The notes under the pieces are model-generated. The model made no database searches, was not told the origin of the DNA, and saw only the letters and a program-made list of their open reading frames with translations. Positions 55,006-64,000 of a DNA stretch of 64,000 nt are shown here, in pieces. The stretch comes from Thalassia testudinum (lineage: Eukaryota > Streptophyta > Magnoliopsida > Alismatales > Hydrocharitaceae). The position numbers and the translations under genes were made by a program. Positions within the stretch are counted from its first letter, which is position 1. The number at the start of each line of letters is the position of its first letter. The stretch is from assembly GCA_037157565.1 (NCBI GenBank), contig JAZHRO010000054.1, positions 17,405,501 through 17,469,500 of the forward strand, written 5' to 3'.

Positions 55006-57862
55006 TGGTGTTGACGTTTCCCAATCGCGGCTAGTCTTTGTTTGTTTTAATGCTTATTACAGTAATGTCGTTGTGGTATAAAATAAGACAGCTACTGTTG
55101 TCGTTACCATTAAAATTTTACTCGGAAATAGTTTCCCGAGGTCGAACTCAGGGAGCTACTGGAATTCTAGAAGTACAATGTTTCTTTATTACAAAAATAA
55201 GAGAGAGAGAGAGGGAGAAATAGATTTCTGCCTTTTGGCTTTTTCTTCTTCTCTTCTTTCTCTCTTTGCTTGTCTTCTTCTTCTCTTCTTTCTCTTTTCT
55301 TTATCTTTACGGGTCTTCTTCCTTGGCTCTGATTGCCTTCAGTTCCTCTTCTTCTTCTGCTTGTCTTCTAGTTCTTTTCTTCTTCAGTTCTTCTTCTTTT
55401 TCTTGTCGTTATCTTCTTTCTTCCTTCTTCTCTTTTCTTTCTCTTCAGCTGCGGAGCCTTTTCTTTTCTTTTTCTTCTTCTCTGCTTTATCTCCTCTGAA
55501 GCTTCATTCGTCGTCTGATATCACAGTCAAATGACTTAAACGGCGGTCTGCTACAGTGCTTCCCCTCTTTTCTTCCGTTGCTGCTTCTTCTTCTTCTTCT
55601 CTTCTTCTTCCCGCTTCTTCTTCCTTGGTCTTCTGCCTTGCTCAGCTGCAGAACCTTTTCAGAGTTTCTTCTTCCGTTCCTCTTCTTCTTCCTGCGGCCA
55701 AGTGGTGAACCTTCTTCCTTCATGCCCTGTTCCTGCACAAGGCACAGCAAAACCTAGCCCTTCCCTCTACCCGCACGTCCCTCTCTCTCTTTGTAAACCG
55801 CTCATAGGAAGCTCTCCCAGAGCTGGGTTATCGGGTCGGGTAGCATACCCGTGACCAGGCGCACCGGCGTGGGTGGTGCGCGAGGAGTGCAGGGTAAACA
55901 GGTCAACCAGGTCCGCGTGGCGTGGGTCGCGGACGAGGAGGGCGAGGGGACCTCACCCCGTGTTCTGAGGCGCTTAGGTAAAAACACAAAATCAATTCAA
56001 ATGGGTGTGGCACTTCGAAATCTTACGATGTGGGACTAACTTCGTCCCTTCTCGCGCGCGCCCGCAGGAAGAATCGCGACCTTGCCTCAGCAGCTGTGTC
56101 CTCGCTTCCCTTCACGTGCCAGCTGCCTGCCTTCACCTGGGTCTCTCCAATTCACCTCGGCTGGAGTCCTGCTGCTTCGAGGCCTAGAGCTCGCTTGGAA
56201 GCTCCTTGCTTCGTCGCCAATGGCGGCCGAGGCTGAAAATCTACCTAACACAAACAAGGCCTCTCGGCCTAATCAGACCACAGGGAAACCTTCGCCGTGG
56301 CACGGCGAAGGTAGTGCGGGGTGCAGCAGGTTGCGTGGTGGTGTCTGGCGGCAGCCCTAGGTCGGACTGCCACCGGAAAAATGAGTTTGATCGGGGGAGT
56401 GTTGTGGAGGTGTGGAGTGGCAGTGGAGGGGTGGGGGGTGTTGGGTAGGGTGAGGCGGAGCTTTTGGGACAGTTTGTGAGTTGTGTGGAGCGGTGGATCG
56501 ATGGGGGCAACTCGCCGGAGGGTTGCCGGAGGGATGGAAGATGATGGTGGTCGGGCGCAGTCGAGGGGTAATCAACTGAAAGGCAGTGGGGAAAAGAAAG
56601 AGGGGACAATGGGAAATAACAGTAACCTACCTACAGGGACGAAGGGGGCCGGAGCAGGGCTGCAGTCGTATCGACCGTCGCTAGAGAATAAACACCCAGA
56701 GGGAGAGGGCGGCGCTGAGGAAGAGGGCAGGGAGGCGCACGCTTGGTGCGGCGCGACGCAGGGAGATCAGGCGAAGGTGGCTCTGCTGCTGATATTGCAG
56801 CAGAGCGATGAGACGAAGGAGGAGGAGCCGCCGGAGTTGGTGGGTTCCTGTCGGAGTGGGGAGAGAGGAAGGGTTGGGGTTTTCTCCGTCAAGACCAAGC
56901 TGCCCCAACCGGCTGGCGACGTTGGTCTTTATAAAGGCGGTGGCGGAGGGGTGGACGCAAGGAGACGACGTGCCTCCCTCGCCGGGGAATGGCCAGAGGT
57001 GTGACCCATACCTTCCGTGCATTCACACGGAAGGTGTGGGCGTCGTCAGGTGGCATGGCGGTGTCCCTGTGACAGCAGACGTCGCAGGGAACACTAAGTT
57101 CAATTTGCAGGACATCCCCCTCACCCTGCGCGGCGTCATGCTCCGCGCAAAGTCGCCGGAGCATGGCGCCGCGCAGAGACTCGCAGGAGGGACCTAAACG
57201 CAAAGAATGAAGAGGAAACTAGGGGCCAAAATGCAAGGGTTTCGAAAGTTGAGGGTCAAAAAGTAATAGATGAGGACCAAATTGCAAAGTCGGTCAAGAA
57301 GGTCTCTTCTTAGGCTCAAGATTTTATGAATGAATAAATTTGACCTAAGGATTTTAATGGTGAATTTTGTTTCTAGGTCAGACCTTGTTTGACCTACCAA
57401 TTTACGTAAAAATCTAAATTAAATCATTAATTGGGCATGGTTCTTAATGTTGGTCAAAATGGGTTTCTAAGGCCAAATTGAAGGTTTTAAGCCCTAGAGA
57501 TTATTTTTCTATGAATTTTAGAGGGTTTAGTCGATTTTTACCCTACCTCGGACCTCGTGAATTGAAGTGGGTTTGTTTTAGGGTTACAGAATATCATTTA
57601 ATTCCTTGGAGTTGCTGTAGCCCTTGTTGGATCAGATCATCCCACTTTCCTTCTTATTAGGTTAGTTTGACCTATGTTTGGACCCTGAGTTACCCTGTTT
57701 GCAGATTGTGTTGGTGAAATTGCATTTTTACCCCTTATGACTTGTTTTCTTCTTAAACTCAGAATTCTCTGAGTCAAGCCTTTCTTTGAGTTGTGTAGGA
57801 GCTTTTTCTCGCATATCTAGGTTAAATTGTTCTAGTTAGGGTTCATGATGAGGTTCTTATCA
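55006..57862 (-). repeat. Solo Athila-type LTR nested in the leader
   Basis: Starts TGGTGTTGACG and ends TTCTTATCA. It is flanked by GAGAG at 55001-55005 and 57863-57867, with no internal domain. At 2857 bases it is related to, but clearly different from, the LTR of the host element, and closer to the fragment at 1276-3098. It contains a polypyrimidine tract (55245-55700) and the inverted repeat CTTCGCCGTG/CACGGCGAAG (56291-56311). Same orientation as the host element. Confidence 0.88.
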
Positions 57863-57867
57863 GAGAG
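57863..57867. repeat. Target-site duplication GAGAG, right copy
   Basis: Matches 55001-55005 and closes the solo LTR. Confidence 0.88.
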
Positions 57868-58351
57868 CTTATTAGGACTTAAAAGACGAATTGCCTAGGG
57901 TTTCTCTTAAAAGATGTTTTCAAGCAATGGCTTAGACACACTTCTTTTGGGAATTTTCAATTCTTGATTAGAAAGTGTGTCTCTAAAACCCTAGCTTTTG
58001 AGTCTTAGGTTGGCTCTAATTGGTCCAGTTAGTTGCCTCAAGATTAGGTAATTAGGGCTCAAGCAAGGAGGTTTTAGCCCTAAATACCTTTAGTGGATGT
58101 ACAGATAGAATGTGTTTAAAATCGAAAAATAGGCAACTTTTGCGATTTACTATGTATGAAAGACAGGTTATTCCTAAATTGCTTTTTCTTAGGGGCTCAA
58201 AAGAGATGATAGAAAATTACCTGTCCCTTGGTGTGGTTGTTGTGCGGTTGCTTTCTCCTTCTTGATTTCCTGTGCCTGCACAACAAAAGAGAAGAGATTA
58301 AACCAATAGTAAATCAGAAATTGTTAATTGATAGCTTCTAGAATGCTCGTT
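57868..58351 (-). other. Leader of the Athila-type element, outer part
   Basis: Noncoding; it continues the leader interrupted at 55005. No gene or signal was recognised. Confidence 0.6.
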
Positions 58352-58371
58352 GCTCCCAGGCAACGGCGCCA
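58352..58371 (-). other. Primer-binding site (tRNA-Asp type)
   Basis: The minus strand reads TGGCGCCGTTGCCTGGGAGC, five bases (GTTTT) after the LTR end ACCA. The first 13 bases match the tRNA-Asp type primer site used by Athila and Tat elements. Confidence 0.85.
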
Positions 58372-58376
58372 AAAAC

Positions 58377-58978
58377 TGGTGCGTTCGTTTCGCGGTGTTT
58401 AAGGTTATGTTCGTTGCAGTATATTGCGAAAAGTGATTACCGGTTTATTTTAATTTATTTCTCAAAATTTAAAATATCCCGAGGTCGAACTCAGGGAGCA
58501 CACTTTGATTCTAGAGCATACAAATTCACATTTATGAAGTACAAAAATTTAAGAGAGAGAGAATAAAAGAATCCTTTTCTTCTCTTGTTTCTTTCTTTTC
58601 TTTCCCTTCCCTTCTTTTTCTGCCTTTCCTTTTTCGGACGTCTGATTCTCTGAATCAGACGCCTTATTGGCCCCGTTTCTACAGTGCCTCCTTCTTTCTT
58701 CAGTTGTCTTCTCGGCCTTCCTGTCTTCTTCTTTCTCCTTCGGCTGCTGCGACTCTTCTCCTTCTCTTTCTTTTCTCTGCAGCTTTCCTCCTTCCTAGCT
58801 TCAGCTCCTTCCTTCTTCTTCTCAGCTCCTTCTTCTACTGCAGCTCCTCCTTGGCTTCTTCTTCTTTTCTTCTTGAGCTGCTGCATCTCCTCCACCTTCT
58901 TCTTTCTTTTTCTCTGCTGTAGGGACTTTGCGGCTGAGTCCGCGCCGCTCCTCTTCTTCTTCTCCACTTGTTCCCCGC
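58377..58978 (-). repeat. 5' LTR of the Athila-type element, first 0.6 kb
   Basis: Matches 44636-45240 closely (TGGTGCGTTCG start, inverted repeat at 58640-58660, polypyrimidine tract). It stops in the tract at 58978, where a new LTR begins. CCCGC at 58974-58978 is the expected left target duplication of that insert. Confidence 0.85.
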
Positions 58979-60651
58979 TGTTGAACGATTACGAGTCCAC
59001 GCTAACGCGTTCGGTTTTGGAAAACCTGTCGTTGTAGTTCGAAAGCGAAGGATTCGTGTTCAACAAATAAAATTTATACCGAAATTAAAATTCCGGGTCG
59101 AACACAGGGAGGCGGATGTTTGATTTAAAAACTTCGCGTTTCATTTTTATTTTGTCACGAAGAAATTCAATTTAAACTATCTAAGTATCTACAATAAAAT
59201 AGAAGAGAGACAGAGAGTAAGAGAGAGGGAGAATACTACACATGGAAATCAAAATGAGATGTACAATAGACAAGGAATTTATCATAAAATAGATCGTTCG
59301 TTACAACTAGAAAGCATAAAGCGATTACTCTAGAAAGCAGTAAAAAGAGTAGGGAGAGGGAATCCTCCTCGACGGTCGCTTGGAGGACGAGCCGGACGGG
59401 ACGACGCCTGGACGAAGGAGAACGAAGCGGGACGAAGGAGGACGAAGCAGAAGAACGGGAATGAAGAAGCACGCCGTCGTCGTCGCGGGATCCACTTCCG
59501 AAGGGGGACGAAAATTTGGACTTTATCTCGCGCGAAGCATCCCGGGTGTGGGACAAGCTTCTCTTGAGCTTTGGAGAGGTAGAGAGGAGAAGGAAGGGAT
59601 GAAAATTTCGTATGGAGGGGGTCTCCTTTTATAGTTGCAAGGAGTGGGGGCAAAATGGACATTACATCTTCAAAATAATAAATAAGGGGTCTTTAGTGAC
59701 GGATAAAACCGTCGCTAAAGCCCCGACATCGCCGTCGCCGCCGCGCCCACGCACGCCCGCTCGGCTGCCCGCGAGCGTAACGCCTACGCACGTTCGCGTA
59801 GTCTCAGCCGTCCGATCGCGAGATCGGACGGCTTAGATCCCGTCCGCGCCCGCTGCATAGCGCGCCGCCCGCGTGCGATCACGCGTTACGCCCGGCGTCC
59901 AATCGCGCGTCGTCCTGATTAAGCGCGCGCAGCCGTTGGATCTTCATCTGACGCTCGTCCGCGCCCGCTCGCCCGCGCCTTCCACCCCCTCACCGCGGCT
60001 CGAACCTGCGACCTCCGCTTCGCCCGCAGCTGCGTCGCCGCTGCGCTACGCGGACGAAATGGACGCGCGAACGCTTTTAAGCGCGAGCAACCGCAGCCGT
60101 TGGATCGAGATCAAACGGCGGAGAGGAGACGGTGCGCGGTCTTCACAAGGCGCATGCGGCTGATTGGGCGGTTGAGATGGCGCCACGTGGCGCCATCTTG
60201 GCCGTCCATCTTCTGGAAGTTGTAGATGGTGCCACGGATGTCGGATTGACTCGATTTTTGTGTCGTTGGGCTGCGATCGTAGATCCGAATTCATCCGTGT
60301 GGTCAGATTTGCCATCTGAAGTGCAGATTTACACCATCCTGGCCCTTGATCTTCTAGGGTTCCCCAATCTCTATCTGATGCTACGGATGCCTGATTAGGG
60401 CGATCTTGGAGTCGTTGAACTCCAATCGTCGCCCTGATCAGATCCATACGGTTGGATCTTTGATACGAGGCCCCGATAAAATATTTGCCCTGTCCAAGTA
60501 CATAAAAGGAGACAATTAACCTCCATTTTATTCAAACTACTCTAAATGCAAGATGATGCATGTAATGCAATATTTATATCATGAAATGCAATCCTATGCT
60601 TAAGAACATGCATAAATAGACATTTTAAGTAGTGTAAATGTGTTTACATCA
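58979..60651 (-). repeat. 3' LTR of the second Athila-type element (1673 bp)
   Basis: Begins TGTTGAACGATTACG and ends GTGTTTACATCA, directly followed by the PPT. A CpG-rich block (59725-60170) contains an inverted repeat with arms CTTTAGTGACGG (59691-59702) and CCGTCGCTAAAG (59709-59720) at its left edge. Open frames in the GC-rich part are not genes. Confidence 0.8.
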
Positions 60652-60664
60652 TACCCCCATGCCT
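60652..60664 (-). other. Polypurine tract of the second Athila-type element
   Basis: AGGCATGGGGGTA on the minus strand directly precedes the LTR start TGATGTAAAC. Identical to the PPT at 47435-47447. Confidence 0.8.
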
Positions 60665-61993
60665 ATCTTTTGCTAGTCCCTAGCAAAAACTATATGCTAT
60701 TTATAAAAGAATTAGGTTAGATTATTTGGACCTGAGTCACTTTCAATCATTAAGAAATTATCTACTTAGGAACTGAACTTTCAAAGACACAACAGTGCCC
60801 GGTTATCAGCCAAAATGCAGACCGCCTCAAGCCTCGCCTTATTCAAAGAAAAATTTCTTTTTCTCTTTTTACTCTTTTCTAATTTTTCTTTTTTTGGATT
60901 TTCAAATTTTAGGGTTTAAGAGTGGCTTTCTACGGCCATTCAACTCACCCAAGATTTGATGAGAATCCTAAGTTTTAAGCATCTTATTGTGATTGTGATA
61001 GACTCGTTGACCGGCAATTAGAACGGACTTCTGATTTCTACGCCTCTAGGTGACCTCAAAAAGAATTCTGCCTAAAGGTGTATCTTTACAACCGGTAGCT
61101 TTCTCCCTACTTTTATTTTTTAACGGGGTCAACACAAGGGTGAATCCAATGTATATCTCCCCAGTTTATTCTACTTCTCCGCTTCTTCCTGAGTGTTTTG
61201 GGAATTTTTAGTGCATTTTCTGAGCTGGGTTCTGGACAACCGGTCGATGAGCTGTTACCACCGACAACTTGCCAGCCATACTCGTGCGGCGAAGTGTGGA
61301 TTATTTCTTTTTGTTCTTTTCTCCTATTCTCAGTTTTTTTTTTTTTTTTTTTAAGTAGGTGGCTTCCCTGGTCTAAGATTTACCTAAAGGCGGCAAAAAG
61401 AGAAAAGTCCAGTGACTGGGCTCTGGACAACCTAACTATGGGCTGTTACCCACGATAACTTGCCAGCCATATCACCCTAGAAGGTTCATTAGCTACCCAA
61501 TTTCCGTTAGAATCGCCGAGCAACGAGTCAGTGCAAAGAAAGTGTGTAGATGCTTAAAACTCAAAATTCCCTTAAATCAGAGGGTGGGTTGACAAGTCGT
61601 GTACTTATCACCCAAACTTATTTATTCCAATTATAATAGAATTAAGATGGTGAGAACTCAAAGACAAATCCACATTTTAGTAGATACACAGGCTAATTAA
61701 GTCCAAAGACCTGACGGGTCTTTGTGTTCAACTAATCCTTCCTAATTTTTTTTTTTTTTTTTTTTTTAGAAAGAGAGCAATTTATATGGATTTCACAAAG
61801 CTGACCAACTAATTCAAAAATGAATCCACCCCCCCATGCCTAGCTGATGCAATGTCCTCATTGAAAAAGAGACATGAAAGAAAGGGTAGAATATGAAAGA
61901 TGTCACTTTGATATGAAGCTCGTATCAGCCTTGTGTTATATGTACAACTGCTGAGTTTAATGACGTCAGCTAGGCGAAGTCCAGCCAAAGAAG
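60665..61993 (-). other. 3' noncoding region of the second Athila-type element
   Basis: No env-like gene. It contains a two-copy repeat of about 60 bases (61219 and 61410; shared words CTCTGGACAACC and GATAACTTGCCAGCCATA), T-runs at 61337-61354 and 61747-61768, and an extra PPT-like block at 61826-61863 (GGCATGGGGGGGTGG with CAATGAGGACATTGC) conserved with the first element. Confidence 0.6.
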
Positions 61994-62986
61994 TCACAGA
62001 ATGGCTAGAGCAACAGAGTCTGAAACGGGTTCTGGAAGATTACGGTCAACAACAGGCTTCAGACGTTGACCGTTGACTTTAAAGGTGTTACCCGTCTTTG
62101 GGTCAGAAATCTGAACGACACCATTTAGAAAAATCTGATCAATTATGAATGGGCCACTCCATTTAGATCTAAGTTTACCAGGAAAGAGCTTAAGTTTAGA
62201 ATCGAATAACCAGACCTTCTGGTTTGGCTCAAATCTCTTTCGGGAAATCATTTGATCATGTAGAGCTTTGGTCCGAGCCTTGTAGATCTTGGCATTCTCA
62301 TAAGCATCATTTCTAAGCTCCTCCAACTCAGATAGTTGGAGTTTCCTGGTCTTCCCAGCTAGATTTAGATCTAGATTGCATTGTTTGATTGCCCAGAATG
62401 CCCTGTGTTCAATCTCTACGGGTAGATGACACGCCTTTCCATACACCAGACGGAATGGAGACATGCCGATGGGTGTTTTATACGCCGTACAGTAGGCCCA
62501 AAGAGCGTCCTCAAGCTTTTGAGTCCAATCCTTGCGATCGGGCCTAACCATTTTTTGCAGAATGTTCTTAATCTCTCGATTAGAGATCTCGGCTTGTCCA
62601 TTCGTTTGGGGATGGTAAGGTGTGGAAATTCGATGATTAACCCCGTATTTGGCCAATAAACTCCGGAATTGGGCATTAGTAAAATGAGTGCCACCATCAC
62701 TGATGATAGCCCTCGGAATCCCGAATCTACTGAAGATATTTTTCTTGACAAAGTTGATGACCACCTTGTGGTCATTGGTTCGGGTGGGAATTGCCTCAAT
62801 CCATTTAGACACATAATCAACAGCGACAAGAATGTACTGATGTCCAAATGAAGGGATAAAGGGTCCCATGAAATCAATGCCCCAAACATCGAAAATTTCG
62901 ACAGGAAGAATAGGGTTTAAGGGCATCATGTCTCTCTTAGTTATGCTCCCGAGTGCCTGGCATCGAGGGCATGGCCGTGAGAAATC

Positions 62987-62989
62987 CTA
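62987..62989 (-). other. In-frame TAG in integrase zinc-finger region
   Basis: Follows FYWPSLFKDA. The first Athila-type element has tyrosine (FMDAYNHY) here, so TAY to TAG fits. The frame continues unchanged on both sides. Confidence 0.8.
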
Positions 62990-63451
62990 GGCATCCTTGA
63001 ATAAAGACGGCCAATAGAAGCCAGATTGCAAAATTTTTGCAGCCGTCTTTTTCCCGGAGAAATGTCCACCACACCCAGATGCATGGCAGAACTCAAGTAT
63101 ACTGTTGAATTCATTCTCCGGTATGCATCGGCGAATAATCTGATCAGAGCCGATGCGATACAGTTCAGGATCCTCCCAAAAGTAGTATTTGGCCTCAGAT
63201 TTGAGTCTATCCCGTTGTTGCTTAGTCCAATCCTGGGGGATTTGACCAACGGCCAAATAGTTAACAATGTCAGCAAACCATGGGGTGTGGACACCTAAAA
63301 CTGCAAGAATGGTTTCGTCCGGAAAAGTGTCAGCAATCGGAATGTCCGGACAAGAAGAATCACCTAGGAGTCTCGACAAATGATCCGCCACCACATTTTG
63401 TACCCCGGTTTTATCCTTGATTTCAAGATCAAATTCTTGAAGAAGAAGAAT

Positions 63452-63454
63452 TCA
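63452..63454 (-). other. In-frame TGA in RNase H/integrase joint
   Basis: Lies between RLIR and ILLLQEF. The first Athila-type element has tryptophan there (RLIRWILLLQEF), so TGG to TGA, a G to A change, explains it. Confidence 0.85.
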
Positions 63455-64000
63455 ACGAATAAGCCGGGGTTTAGCATCCTTTTTAGCCAAGAGATGTCTC
63501 AAGGCCGAGTGGTCGGTATAAACAATAACATGAGACCCCAAGAGATAAGCCCTGAATTTTTCCAACGCAAATACTACAGCTAGTAATTCCTTTTCAGTAA
63601 CAGTGTAATTCCTCTGGGCTTCATCCAAAGTTTTACTAGCGTAGTAAATGACAAAGGGCTTTCGGTCAATTTTCTTACCCAGGACAGCCCCGACCGCGTA
63701 ATCAGAAGCATCGGTCATGATCTCAAATGGGGCTGTCCAAATAGGTGGTTGCAAAATTGGAGCACAGGTGACTGCCGTTTTTAGGAAATCAAATGCCTTT
63801 TGGCATGATTCGTCAAAAACAAATGGCGTTTCTTTGGCAAGAAGATTGTTCAAAGGGCGGGCAACCTTCGAGAAGTCCTTGATGAATCTTCGATAAAATC
63901 CCACATGGCCAAGAAATGATCTGATTTGTTTAACTGATGTGGGAGGAGGAAGTTTAGCGATAGCATCAACCTTAGCTTTGTCCACTTCAATTCCCTTTCA

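Larger units (their letters stand above)
44636..58978 (-). mobile_element. Athila-type Ty3/gypsy element, decayed, with nested insertions
   Basis: Minus-strand element: 3' LTR 44636-47434, PPT, spacer, extra PPT-like block, integrase, RNase H, RT, protease, gag, leader, primer site 58352-58371, then the 5' LTR from 58377. The 5' LTR is broken at 58979 by another element. A solo LTR (55006-57862) sits in its leader. Without that insert the internal region is about 8.1 kb. The RT motif FMDDFSVFG, protease LLDLGTS, and tRNA-Asp-type primer site fit Athila. Many stops and frameshifts make it inactive. GACAG at 44631-44635 is the left flank; the right flank is not in the window. Confidence 0.85.
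61994..63985 (-). pseudogene. Pol of the second Athila-type element: RT end, RNase H, integrase
   Basis: One frame. From the right: end of RT ([20 protein letters not shown]), RNase H ([46 protein letters not shown]), then integrase with a partial zinc-finger region (RRCIPENE, FCHASGCGGHFS) and the core D, D, E in [22 protein letters not shown] and NREIKNILQ. The C-terminal part includes [16 protein letters not shown] and KWSGPF. TGA at 63452-63454 replaces the tryptophan usual in LIRWILLLQEF. TAG at 62987-62989 follows LFKDA. Pol stops at 61994. The ATG at 63985 is internal to the polyprotein. Confidence 0.88.
58979..64000 (-). mobile_element. Second Athila-type element, runs off the window
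   Basis: Minus-strand element inserted in the 5' LTR of the first. Its 3' LTR is 58979-60651, PPT 60652-60664, 3' noncoding region to 61993, integrase from 61994, RNase H and the end of RT up to the window edge. Pol stays in one frame with only two stop codons, so it is less decayed than its host, as nesting order predicts. Confidence 0.85.

Noticed and set aside
1..64000. tRNA genes, rRNA genes, CRISPR arrays, bacterial operons
   Set aside because: None was recognised. The only tRNA-related sequences are the retrotransposon primer-binding sites, and the palindrome arrays lack CRISPR-like constant repeat and spacer lengths.

Overview
The window is nuclear DNA of a flowering plant. It holds one clear intact host gene, a growth-regulating factor (GRF) transcription-factor gene with short introns, plus a PPR-gene fragment. 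Most of the rest of the two flanks is nested Ty3/gypsy LTR retrotransposons. The species cannot be named from the sequence; no organelle or bacterial features were seen.

Left flank (1-18,047): stacked copies of a chromovirus family with about 2.65 kb LTRs (Tekay/Del type, judged from RT and chromodomain motifs), plus one Athila-type LTR fragment. Positions 1-1275 are the right end of a plus-sense Tekay-like LTR inserted in an Athila-type LTR (1276-3098), itself inserted in an old minus-sense Tekay-like LTR (3104-4945). Next is a solo LTR, 5111-18047, flanked by ATATC on both sides. It is split by a structurally complete minus-strand Tekay element (6754-17039) flanked by CCCGG on both sides. 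That element has LTRs differing by only about 1% over the first 1.1 kb, a Met-tRNA-type primer site, and gag-pol broken by a frame offset and two stop codons.

Middle (18,053-44,635): AT-rich intergenic DNA with simple repeats, a MITE-like repeat, an array of GTACCGGTAC-type palindromes, the GRF gene (30948-32016, minus, three exons, 294 residues), CACTA-like debris, a truncated Tekay-related element (LTR, primer site, broken gag, about 34.36-38.01 kb), a PPR-protein fragment, a 49-bp minisatellite, and a decayed plant gypsy-type accessory ORF.

Right flank (44,636-64,000): a minus-strand Athila-type element with a full 2.8 kb 3' LTR, PPT, heavily broken pol and gag, a tRNA-Asp-type primer site and the start of its 5' LTR. 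A solo Athila-type LTR (55006-57862, GAGAG duplications) sits in its leader. A second, less decayed Athila-type element begins at 58979 inside its 5' LTR and runs off the window end.

The most unusual signals are dense arrays of the palindrome AGACGTCT in the Tekay-type LTRs, an inverted repeat built on GTCTGATTC/GAATCAGAC shared by Tekay- and Athila-type LTRs, and a GRF gene whose miR396 site departs from the canonical sequence.
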